Assembly: GCA_017501525.1 (NCBI GenBank)
Contig: JAFVWT010000011.1
Coordinates: forward strand, 62,001-126,000
From: Bacteroidales bacterium
GTDB taxonomy: Bacteria > Bacteroidota > Bacteroidia > Bacteroidales > UBA932
Direction: 5' to 3'
DNA: 64,000 nt
Below are positions 1 through 7,736 of this stretch, one piece after another. Below the pieces are notes generated by a model. The model searched no databases, was not told where the DNA came from, and saw only the letters and a program-made list of their open reading frames with translations. The translations under genes were made by a program, and so were the position numbers. Numbering within the stretch: position 1 is the stretch's first letter; each line of letters begins with the position of its first letter.

Positions 1-71
1 AATTTATTGGGGTGGTGTGATTGTAATATCTTTCTCCTTGGTTTTATCTGGGTGGTTTTGTGTTCCTATGG

Positions 72-278
72 TGGTGGTTGGCGGGAGAGAGGTGGTTTTA
101 CCTTGGAGGTTGTGGTTGGAATGGAGGGTGGTGGTATTGGGCTTTTCGAAGGGTCGCGGCTTTGCCGCTTCCTTCTCTTTTGACAACCCCCAGACCCCCT
201 TTTAAGGGGGCTTTGGTCGCTGGCGCTCCTGTGTTCCTAAGTTCCTATGTCTTGCTTTTGGGTTTGTATGTAGGTGGT
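72..278 (+). repeat. Dispersed repeat, copy 1
   Basis: This is one of three copies of a noncoding repeat in the window (others at 401-566 and 29708-29902). Shared landmarks in order are a GGGAGAGNGGTGGTTTTACC box, a G/T-rich GGAATGGAGGGTGGTGG box, CTTTTCGAAGGGTCGCGGC, a short palindrome around GCGGC/GCCGC, and the palindrome CCCCCTTTTAAGGGGG. Copies 1 and 3 also share the tail through TTGCTTTTGGGTTTGT. Short frames across it exist on both strands but follow the repeat rather than a protein. No transposase or clear terminal inverted repeats were seen. Bases 1-71 before it hold nothing I recognise. Confidence 0.85.
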
Positions 279-293
279 CACTTAATGTGACGT

Positions 294-341
294 TGTCATC
301 CCCGACTTGACGAAGTCATCCCCGACCTGATCGGGGATCTC
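294..341. repeat. REP-like palindromic element next to repeat copy 1
   Basis: Two tandem GTCATCCCCGAC units are seen, the second forming a near-perfect palindrome (CCCCGACCTGATCGGGG at about 319-335) followed by ATCTC. A related palindrome in the opposite orientation, with CCCGG instead of CCCCG, lies just after repeat copy 3 (29943-29996). This type of GTCAT...ATCTC palindrome recurs in many bacterial genomes. The stretch up to 400 holds no gene. Confidence 0.6.
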
Positions 342-400
342 TGGAATCTCAGGGATCTCTGAATAATAGAAATCAAACCTATAGCGGCCCATTTTCTTTT

Positions 401-566
401 GGTATCTGGTTGACGGGAGAGAGGTGGTTTTACCTTTAGGACAGTGGTTGGAATGGAGGGTGGTGGTATTCTGCTTTTCGAAGGGTCGCGGCTTTGAATA
501 GCCGCTTCCTTCTCTTCTTACAACCCCTAGACCCCCTTTTAAGGGGGCTTTGGTCGCTGGCGCTCC
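401..566 (+). repeat. Dispersed repeat, copy 2
   Basis: Second copy of the repeat at 72-278, starting with GGTATCTGGTTGACGGGAGAG as copy 3 does and ending at GGTCGCTGGCGCTCC. It lacks the T-rich tail found in copies 1 and 3. Its right edge directly abuts the reverse-transcriptase-like remnant beginning near 567, so this edge may be an insertion or deletion boundary. Confidence 0.85.
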
Positions 567-836
567 GAAGATCCATTGTATAAGGATGTCAGACAAGTAG
601 AATGTGCCATTAATTCATATTTAGGTGTTTTTTCTCATTATAATAGTTACTTTCTGAGAAGAGAATTATTCGGTTATATGGCAAGATTGAGTAAATATGG
701 GTCTTTTTCAGAAGATTATCTGAGGTTCGTTCCATATTTTAAGGATGAGGTATTTAGAAATATATATATCTTTGTCCTTTTAATGGTTATATTGATTTTT
801 AAATTTTATAAATATCTTCAGAAACTTTGTAAATCT
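567..836 (+). pseudogene. Reverse transcriptase C-terminal remnant
   Basis: An open frame without a credible start runs from the repeat edge straight into the next gene. Its first part reads AINSYLGVFSHYNSYFLRR, which resembles the NSYLG...H.N.Y.LR signature near the C-terminus of group-II-intron-like and diversity-generating-type reverse transcriptases. The catalytic YADD part is absent, so only the last 80 or so residues survive. The distal part is hydrophobic and less certain. The frame continues in phase into the start of the following exported protein, but that protein begins with its own signal peptide at 837, so I treat this part as separate. Identification rests on motif memory only. 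Confidence 0.5.
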
Positions 837-2741
837 ATGAAAAGAGCATTATTTCTTGCAGTGTCGCTGTTGTGGGCTTTTGTTGGTGTGTGGGGACAGG
901 AGATAGATTTGAGTAATAATACTGTTTATACTTCTGATAAAAATTATTGTGGCGTCGGATATGGTAAGACTGTCGCTGAGGCTAAGGATGCAGCTTTGGC
1001 TGATCTGATTAGAAGTATCGCAGTGAGTGTCAAGCATGAGTTTGTAAATCTTGGTGTACAGGAGGGTAAGGATGGAGAAGTGGAGTATGAGCAAAAGGTG
1101 GAGAGTTGTCTTCGCACCTACTCTCAGGCGACTCTTACAAATGTGGAGTTTATGATGCTCAGGGAGGAGAAGGACAATGTGGCTGTGTTGTGTTACATTG
1201 AACGTTCGGAACTGCATCGTATATATGAGGGGAGGATTAATAAGGCTAAGGCTTTGGCATCGAGGGCAGATGAGTGTCTTGCTGAGAAGAGGCTTGATAT
1301 GGCACTTCAATATTATTATGCCTCTTATTCTTTGATTCGTTCAGTGCAGCATCCCAATGAGGTTCTCGATGACAACGGCAAAATGTTGATTGCCGAGATT
1401 CCTATGAAAATCAGGGATATTCTTCAAGGTATTACTGTTACTTTTAAGGAAAAGGAGGATGATATTTATGTTGATTTGTTGTTCTTTTACAAGGGGGAGC
1501 CTATTTCAAGTCTTGATTTTGAATATAATGACGGCAGGTCATTCTGTCCGTCAAGGGTAAATAGAGGTAATGGTAGTCTGCAGATGATAGAGGGTTATCA
1601 GGGTGATTTTTATCACATAAGAATCGAGTATGAGTATATGGGTCAGTGGCGTGGTGACGAAGAGATGGAGAGTGTGATGAATGTCCTTACAAAGAGGGTG
1701 TTTAAGGAGGCAACTCATACAATCAAGGCTCAGCCGGGAGCTCATTCGCAAAGGGAGACGGGCGATGTGACTGTTTCATCAAAAAGAAAACATACCGCTT
1801 CACAACTCTCTTTCGAACAGATGCAGAGTGCTGCTCAAGTGCAGCTTAATCCATCTGAATCCCAATTGGTTAGTGAAAAATATAGTTACGAACAGACCTA
1901 TAATCAGGTTCTTTCTGCCATAAAGGCAAGGAAGTACAGTGATGTGATGGATTGTTTTACTATTGAGGGATTGGATGTGTTCAACAGATTGATTGCTTAT
2001 GGTTCCGGCAGAGTTGTAGGGGAACCCAATGTATATTTCTTTAAAGGAACTCAAGGGAAAGTGGCTGCTCGGGGACTCCGAATGTCGTTTACATTTCCAT
2101 TCGGAAAGGATCGTAAGCAGACATATGTGGAGGATGTCATATTCTACTTTAATAAGGATGCCAAGATAGAGAACATCGCTTTTGGTATTGGTGAGCAATC
2201 TACCAATGATATAATTTCCCGTAAGGGTGGTGCATGGAATGATATTGCAAAGGAGAGTGTTCTGGAGTTTTTGGAAAATTATAAGACGGCCTATTGTCTG
2301 GAAAGATTGGAATATATAAAAACATTGTTCTCTGACGAGTCTGTGATAATTGTTGGAAATGTAGCCAAGGCAGTTCCTACTTCTACATCAAATGTGGAGA
2401 AACAGATTTCTATTGGAGGTCAGCAGGTGGTGACATATAACCGTTATACCAAGGATCAGTACATCGAGAGATTGGAGAAGGTCTTTAATCGCAATGCATT
2501 TGTCAATATCAAGTTTACTCATAACAATATCCAGTTTCTGGAGAAGTTTCAAGATCGCAAGATCTATGGTATAATGATCGGTCAGGAGTACAACTCCTCT
2601 ACTTATGCCGATATGGGATTCCTGTATCTGATTGTAGATATGACAAATCGGGATGAGCCTACAATCATAGTCCGTACATGGGAACCCAATGAGGTGGATC
2701 TGAAGGATCTCTATGGGGCAGGCGATTTTTATAACCTGTAA
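837..2741 (+). CDS. Exported LPP20-like protein, function unknown
   Basis: A 634-residue protein with an N-terminal signal peptide (MKRALF..., cleavage likely after VWG). The first 150 residues resemble the LPP20 lipoprotein/FlgT-type fold: a GVGYGKTVAEAKDAALADL stretch, in which short helices follow a glycine-rich strand. A helical region full of Ala/Glu (about residues 130-170) follows, then mixed alpha/beta sequence without known catalytic motifs. The reading frame is open upstream to 576 but only through a TTG codon and a probable pseudogene fragment. The ATG at 837 starts a proper signal sequence and is preferred. It converges with the next gene across 100 bp. Role unknown; probably periplasmic or envelope associated. 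Confidence 0.6.
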   Translation: MKRALFLAVSLLWAFVGVWGQEIDLSNNTVYTSDKNYCGVGYGKTVAEAKDAALADLIRSIAVSVKHEFVNLGVQEGKDGEVEYEQKVESCLRTYSQATLTNVEFMMLREEKDNVAVLCYIERSELHRIYEGRINKAKALASRADECLAEKRLDMALQYYYASYSLIRSVQHPNEVLDDNGKMLIAEIPMKIRDILQGITVTFKEKEDDIYVDLLFFYKGEPISSLDFEYNDGRSFCPSRVNRGNGSLQMIEGYQGDFYHIRIEYEYMGQWRGDEEMESVMNVLTKRVFKEATHTIKAQPGAHSQRETGDVTVSSKRKHTASQLSFEQMQSAAQVQLNPSESQLVSEKYSYEQTYNQVLSAIKARKYSDVMDCFTIEGLDVFNRLIAYGSGRVVGEPNVYFFKGTQGKVAARGLRMSFTFPFGKDRKQTYVEDVIFYFNKDAKIENIAFGIGEQSTNDIISRKGGAWNDIAKESVLEFLENYKTAYCLERLEYIKTLFSDESVIIVGNVAKAVPTSTSNVEKQISIGGQQVVTYNRYTKDQYIERLEKVFNRNAFVNIKFTHNNIQFLEKFQDRKIYGIMIGQEYNSSTYADMGFLYLIVDMTNRDEPTIIVRTWEPNEVDLKDLYGAGDFYNL

Positions 2742-2841
2742 GGTCATTTCATAAGCCCGATGCAGGATAATTCATCTGGCCGGTTTCGTAATTGACTTTT
2801 CGCGAGTGTTGGTTTACGCAAGTTCTGATTTGCGCAGTGGC

Positions 2842-5757
2842 TTAGAAAGAGATATTGAATAGGAAGCTGAATGAGTTTCGGGAGTTTGTCTGCGGACCTG
2901 TGCGGGCATATCTGACCCCCATACTCATTGGATAGGTAAATCTTAGAAGATTGAAATCTACAAGTATGTCTGCACCGTAAGAGTAGTAGGTGGTGGTAGT
3001 TCTGGGATTATAATCGATGGCAAAGTCTCCAAACGGGATTAGTTGCATTCTTTTTAGATATAGGATGGGGCCGAGACTTACATCTCCCAGGTATATAGGA
3101 ATGGCGTAGTCTGCTGAGACTTTCCAGTAGGTTTCGGTAGTGCTGATCTGACTGTTGTATCCTCTGGGTAAAGAGGCGTATGAGCCTAAATAATACATTT
3201 TGTTGTCTACGAACTGGTGTTGTCCCATTACAGAGAGTTTGAGTCCTTGTCCCCTTATGATTCCCGGGAAATATCCGTAGGCATATCCGAATGCGAGGTT
3301 TCCAAAGTTTTCTCCGGTGCCTGGTGCTGATGCTCCAAAAAGTTGTACTCCAAAGCCCCATCGGGGAAATATTTCGGCATGGGCTGTCGGCAGGACTTGT
3401 CCGTATGAGATACCGTATCTGAGTTCGTACTTGAATCGGTATTCTTTGTGCTGATGACTATAGAATGCGTCGTTGTTGTAACTTAAGTTTACCTGGGGGT
3501 TCAGTACTCTGTACCATCCTCCGCTATTGAAGTTCAGGGGATAATATATCGTCAGGCTCGATGTGAATTGGGGAGTGGTGTGATCATGGTATTGGATGAG
3601 CGCTCCTTGAGAATAGTCTATGTAGTAATAGTATTGTTCTCTTTGGTTGAGTGAGAGTTTAAGTTCTGCTGTAAGGTTTCCGAGAATTTTTGCATTTATG
3701 CTGAAATGTCCCGTATGTCGGCGGTTCATATAGGCATAGGAGATTTGTGAACTTATGCTTCCCAGGGAGTTCTGTGAGAGGAGTGTTATACCCGGAGATG
3801 CTACTTTGAATATTCTCTCAAGGGAGAAATTCTGTAATTGGGTCATATCTATGTAGATAGGATACCAAGAATGTATTCTGAAGCTATGGAGTGTCTTGCT
3901 GTAATATTTTGATGGATATTTTTCTGTGTCAAAAGTGTTTATCGTGTCGTTGTAGTGTGTCGTTGTAGAGTCTTGATGCTGTCTTGTCAGGAACTCTGCG
4001 AGTGGGTATTTGTATGGTTGTTCAAAATCTTTCTCAATCCCTGTGAGTTGTGTCAACTGGTTTTTACCCAATTTGTATCCATTTAGCGTGTAGTCAGAGT
4101 AATAGAGTGTTTGTTCTGAGATGAAAGGGAAGTCTGCTCCGAATTTTGAGTTGGTGATTCTTACAAGGGAATCTTTATCGGGATAGTAGGTGTAGATATT
4201 CAGTACTCCGTCAAGGTCGCTTGTGAAATAGATATATTCGTGGGTGCTTCTAAGATTGCTGATGCTCTGGTGCTGGAGTTTGCTTATTCTCTTCCAGCCG
4301 GTGTCGCATTGTCTGTAGATTGCCATTCCCTCCTCTGTAATTATTGTCGAGTAGAGTTTTTCTCCAAAATATGTATTCTCTTTGATCTGGCCATTTGCGG
4401 GGGCAGATATTCTGGAGATAGGATCGCCTGTCAGGGCGTCTATATATGTCAGGTATGTTTTCCCTTCAATTGTGTATTCTGAGACGGCAATCGTCTTGTT
4501 GTCAGGAGAAATGGCTGGATTGAAGTATTTTGTTCCTGTACTCAGATGATATACTTTTCCGTTTTTCAGATCGAGATATTTGACAATAGAGTAGTCTTCA
4601 AGTATTGCGGCACTCTTGGAGATGTGTTCTGTCCAATAGATTTTGTCGTATCCGTTGTAAACCAATCGAGAGGATATCGGGTTGAAGTATCGGATAAAAT
4701 GCTCTTTTCCTGTGGAGTCTACTCTGATTAAGGATGTTGCATGATGGAATCCCTCTTTAATCGCTATTATCTGCCGGTGATATTTGGATTCGGGACATTC
4801 AATATAGACAGGGCTTTCAAGGTTTGTGTAGAGCCTGTCGTTTTTGTTCAAAAGGTTTTGTGGTTGAGTAAGTTCCCCTTTTGTGCTCAGTTCTTCCATC
4901 CAAATTTTTCTTAGTTCCTGTTGTGACTCCTTGAAGAAATTGCTGCGTTTGTATCCTGTAGCATATTCTATCGGGTAGAGGAATCTTTTAGGCCGGTACC
5001 AGTATTTTACAGGTATTGAAAAGTATTGGCTGATAATGGAATATCTTTCTGTCTGGTATCTTATGTAGCTTTCAAGATGGTATCCGAATACGTACATGTC
5101 GGGAGTGAAATATTTGTAGGAACCGAGATAAATCCTATCCCAGTTTCTAAAGTCGGAACTCAGGTACATTGCCCTGATGTGTTTGTTGAAGTCTGCGCTC
5201 CGTCCTCTTCCCGATTTGCTCAGTTCTGTTTCTGAGATTACGGCGTCACCCTCCATTGTACTTTTGCTGACGAGGAGTCCGAGCCCGATTCCTGTAGATT
5301 GCTCTCCAAGCAGGTAGTACAATACATTATAGACCCCTTTTGTGTAGTGCTCGATTTGTCCTACGTGTCTGAGTTCATGAGTGACAAGGTGTCTTTGCCA
5401 ATAGTCTGCGCTACCGTCGTATGGGGCGGGGGAGGTTATAAGGTCTACTCTTTTTGGGGCCCAGGCAACAGAACCGTTACTTACAGTGGTGTATGGGTGC
5501 AATATTACCGGAATAGGTTTCGGATTGATTCTGAGAGGTTCGTTGACTTTGTCCCGGCTACGCTCCATTTCATATAGATATATTCTTGCCAATGAGTCAA
5601 TTTCACGAGGATAGATGAGAGAGTAGTTTTCTGACTTAATGATTCTCCATGTGGCTTTGCCTGGGTCGTTTCCGAGACTGAAAAATTGGGCAGTCAGTTC
5701 CTGGAGTGAAAGTGCCGATATGGCTACAATCAAAAATATTCTAATAATTCCTCTCAT
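2842..5757 (-). CDS. Outer-membrane propeller/barrel protein with HExxH metallopeptidase motif
   Basis: A 971-residue protein with a signal peptide (cleavage near TAQ at 22-24). Residues 120-175 carry THELRHVGQ (HExxH at 127-131) and a downstream TMEGDA whose Glu could be the third zinc ligand, as in gluzincin-type peptidases. The middle resembles TolB/WD40-like beta-propeller blades (motifs such as NPAISPDNKTIAVSEY). The last 300 residues alternate in beta-barrel fashion and end in FNISF, an outer-membrane C-terminal signature. The likely role is a cell-surface protease or sensor. Divergent from the Na/Pi symporter with only 42 bp between starts, so the promoters must overlap. Activity is not proven. 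Confidence 0.65.
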   Translation of the reverse strand: MRGIIRIFLIVAISALSLQELTAQFFSLGNDPGKATWRIIKSENYSLIYPREIDSLARIYLYEMERSRDKVNEPLRINPKPIPVILHPYTTVSNGSVAWAPKRVDLITSPAPYDGSADYWQRHLVTHELRHVGQIEHYTKGVYNVLYYLLGEQSTGIGLGLLVSKSTMEGDAVISETELSKSGRGRSADFNKHIRAMYLSSDFRNWDRIYLGSYKYFTPDMYVFGYHLESYIRYQTERYSIISQYFSIPVKYWYRPKRFLYPIEYATGYKRSNFFKESQQELRKIWMEELSTKGELTQPQNLLNKNDRLYTNLESPVYIECPESKYHRQIIAIKEGFHHATSLIRVDSTGKEHFIRYFNPISSRLVYNGYDKIYWTEHISKSAAILEDYSIVKYLDLKNGKVYHLSTGTKYFNPAISPDNKTIAVSEYTIEGKTYLTYIDALTGDPISRISAPANGQIKENTYFGEKLYSTIITEEGMAIYRQCDTGWKRISKLQHQSISNLRSTHEYIYFTSDLDGVLNIYTYYPDKDSLVRITNSKFGADFPFISEQTLYYSDYTLNGYKLGKNQLTQLTGIEKDFEQPYKYPLAEFLTRQHQDSTTTHYNDTINTFDTEKYPSKYYSKTLHSFRIHSWYPIYIDMTQLQNFSLERIFKVASPGITLLSQNSLGSISSQISYAYMNRRHTGHFSINAKILGNLTAELKLSLNQREQYYYYIDYSQGALIQYHDHTTPQFTSSLTIYYPLNFNSGGWYRVLNPQVNLSYNNDAFYSHQHKEYRFKYELRYGISYGQVLPTAHAEIFPRWGFGVQLFGASAPGTGENFGNLAFGYAYGYFPGIIRGQGLKLSVMGQHQFVDNKMYYLGSYASLPRGYNSQISTTETYWKVSADYAIPIYLGDVSLGPILYLKRMQLIPFGDFAIDYNPRTTTTYYSYGADILVDFNLLRFTYPMSMGVRYARTGPQTNSRNSFSFLFNISF

Positions 5758-5799
5758 TTTGCAAAGATAATTATATTTGCAGATATTTTATTTTGATAT

Positions 5800-7491
5800 A
5801 TGAATACAGTATTGCAGATTTTAAACCTTTTGGGGGCGTTGGGTCTGTTCCTTTACGGGATGACCTTAATGAGTGAAGGCCTTCAGAAGGCGGCAGGAAA
5901 TAAGTTGCGCTCATTCTTGGCGGCAATGACTTCCAATTCCTTAAAAAGAGTTCTTACAGGTACATTCATTACAACTGTGATTCAGTCTTCAAGCGCAACC
6001 ACAGTGATGGTGGTGAGTTTTGTGAATGCAGGACTTCTTACTTTAGTTCAAGCAGTCGGGGTGATTATGGGTGCCAATATCGGTACAACGGTCACAGCTT
6101 GGATAATTTCACTATTAGGGTTCAAAGCTGATATATCTGCTCTCTCTATTCCCCTTATAGGTATAGGTTTTGCTTTTATGATGTTCAAGTCCCAAAAGCG
6201 CAAGAATATAGGACAGCTTATTATCGGTTTTGCTCTTTTGTTCTTGGGACTTAGTGAGTTGAAAGCATCGGTTCCCGATTTGAGTTCCAATCCTGAAGTG
6301 CTCTCATTCATACAGCGTTGGACAGACTGGGGTTTCTTGTCGGTTCTGATATTTGTATTGGTCGGTACGATTCTGACTATTATTCTCCAGTCTTCGAGTG
6401 CCACTATGGCATTGACTCTCGTTATGGCAAGTCAGGGATGGATTCCTTTCGAGATGGCTGCAGCTATGGTTCTTGGGGAGAATATCGGAACGACCATCAC
6501 TGCCAATATTGCTGCTTCTGTAGGTAATATTTCTGCGAGGAGGGCTGCCCTTGCCCATACATTTTTCAATGTCTTCGGGGTAATCTGGGTGCTGGTACTT
6601 TACAAGCCGTTCTTGTTGTTGATTTCCAAGATTGTTGTGGGATTTGGAGGAGAAGATCCTTTTGTCTCGACTCAATCTTTGCTATATGCTGTCTCGACCC
6701 TCCACACTTTGTTTAATGTGATAAATACTTTGATACTGGTATGGTTTACTCCTCAGATTGTCAAACTTGTAAGTATTGCAATCAAGCCTAAGAAAGAGGA
6801 AGAGGAAGTATTCAGACTCAAGTATATTCAGAGTGGTGCGTTAAGTACCTCTGAACTCTCTTTGGAGCAAGCCAAACAGGAGATTATCCATTTCTCGGAG
6901 ATAATACAAAGGCAGTATCAATATGCGCGTGAGGCTGTCAACAATTCTGACAATGAGCAGAAATTCGATGATCTGTACAAGAAACTGGAGCATTATGAAC
7001 AATTGGCTGACAGACTGGAGTATGAGATTGCAAAATATTTGAACCATATTGCAGATTCGGATTTGAGTCAAGAAGGAGCCAAAAGGGTACGTGCGATGTA
7101 TAAGGCGATTGGAGAGATGGAGAGTATTGGGGATTCTGGATTCAATATTGCCAGAATCCTGCAGAGGAAGAATATGCACAATCAGCGTTTTGATGAGATT
7201 ACCATCAAGAAGCTCAATAAGATGCTCGATCTTGTGGATGCAGCCATTGATGCAATGCATACCAATCTCAAACTCGGTTATACTCAGATATCAGGTATTT
7301 CAAATGCACAGGATGCGGAGCATGATATCAATGAGTATAGGGACAATTTGAAGGAGGAACATTTGCGAAATATAGAACTCGAGGAGAGTACTTATCTTTT
7401 GGGTGTATATTACATGGATCTTGTTACCGAACTTGAGAGGGTCGGTGATTATATCATCAATGTTTCCGAGGCGATAATTGAGATAAATTAG
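5800..7491 (+). CDS. Na/Pi cotransporter family protein with PhoU-like tail
   Basis: A 563-residue inner-membrane protein. Two inverted-repeat QSSSAT motifs (62-67 and 197-202) sit in helical hairpins and are the signature of NptA/SLC34-type sodium-phosphate symporters. About eight hydrophobic segments fill residues 1-330. Residues 350-560 are a charged helical PhoU-like domain with two similar halves, which in this family faces the cytoplasm. It probably imports phosphate driven by sodium. Followed by a strong hairpin at 7559-7591, so it is probably transcribed alone. Confidence 0.9.
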   Translation: MNTVLQILNLLGALGLFLYGMTLMSEGLQKAAGNKLRSFLAAMTSNSLKRVLTGTFITTVIQSSSATTVMVVSFVNAGLLTLVQAVGVIMGANIGTTVTAWIISLLGFKADISALSIPLIGIGFAFMMFKSQKRKNIGQLIIGFALLFLGLSELKASVPDLSSNPEVLSFIQRWTDWGFLSVLIFVLVGTILTIILQSSSATMALTLVMASQGWIPFEMAAAMVLGENIGTTITANIAASVGNISARRAALAHTFFNVFGVIWVLVLYKPFLLLISKIVVGFGGEDPFVSTQSLLYAVSTLHTLFNVINTLILVWFTPQIVKLVSIAIKPKKEEEEVFRLKYIQSGALSTSELSLEQAKQEIIHFSEIIQRQYQYAREAVNNSDNEQKFDDLYKKLEHYEQLADRLEYEIAKYLNHIADSDLSQEGAKRVRAMYKAIGEMESIGDSGFNIARILQRKNMHNQRFDEITIKKLNKMLDLVDAAIDAMHTNLKLGYTQISGISNAQDAEHDINEYRDNLKEEHLRNIELEESTYLLGVYYMDLVTELERVGDYIINVSEAIIEIN

Positions 7492-7558
7492 GGGAAGTCC
7501 TGTGGATAACTTTATAAGAAATCCGTTAAATTTTCTTCACCCAAAAAAATAAGAAGTG

Positions 7559-7591
7559 AAAGTGGCTCATAATTAACATTTGAGCCACTTT
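7559..7591 (+). terminator. Terminator-like hairpin after Na/Pi symporter
   Basis: AAAGTGGCTCA and TGAGCCACTTT form an 11-bp perfect stem with an 11-nt loop. The T-run is short (TTTGTTAAT). A second smaller hairpin (GCCGA at 7671-7675, TCGGC at 7684-7688, followed by TTTTATT) lies closer to nrdJ and could be part of that gene's leader. Confidence 0.65.
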
Positions 7592-7736
7592 GTTAATAAC
7601 TTAGTTAATAACTCGGAGTCAAAGTCTTTTTTTCTCTCCGATATTCGTAATAACTTGCAATGAAATTTGAGCCGAAAAATGAGTCGGCTTTTATTGTCTT
7701 CTGACTTTGGAAAATTATATAAATTATTGATATACA

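Noticed and set aside
4..186. Minus-strand open frame of 60 codons over repeat copy 1, sharing a KPRPFEK...NTTTLHSNH stretch with a frame over copy 2
   Set aside because: The similarity is explained by the DNA repeat; copy 3 does not keep a matching gene, and there is no start context or known domain.
576..836. TTG start at 576 extending the LPP20-like protein by 87 residues
   Set aside because: The extension resembles a reverse-transcriptase tail and the protein gains a proper signal peptide only from the ATG at 837.
7492..7736. Possible cobalamin riboswitch before the B12-dependent reductase gene
   Set aside because: I could not find a B12-box or the expected multi-stem layout; only two simple hairpins are visible.
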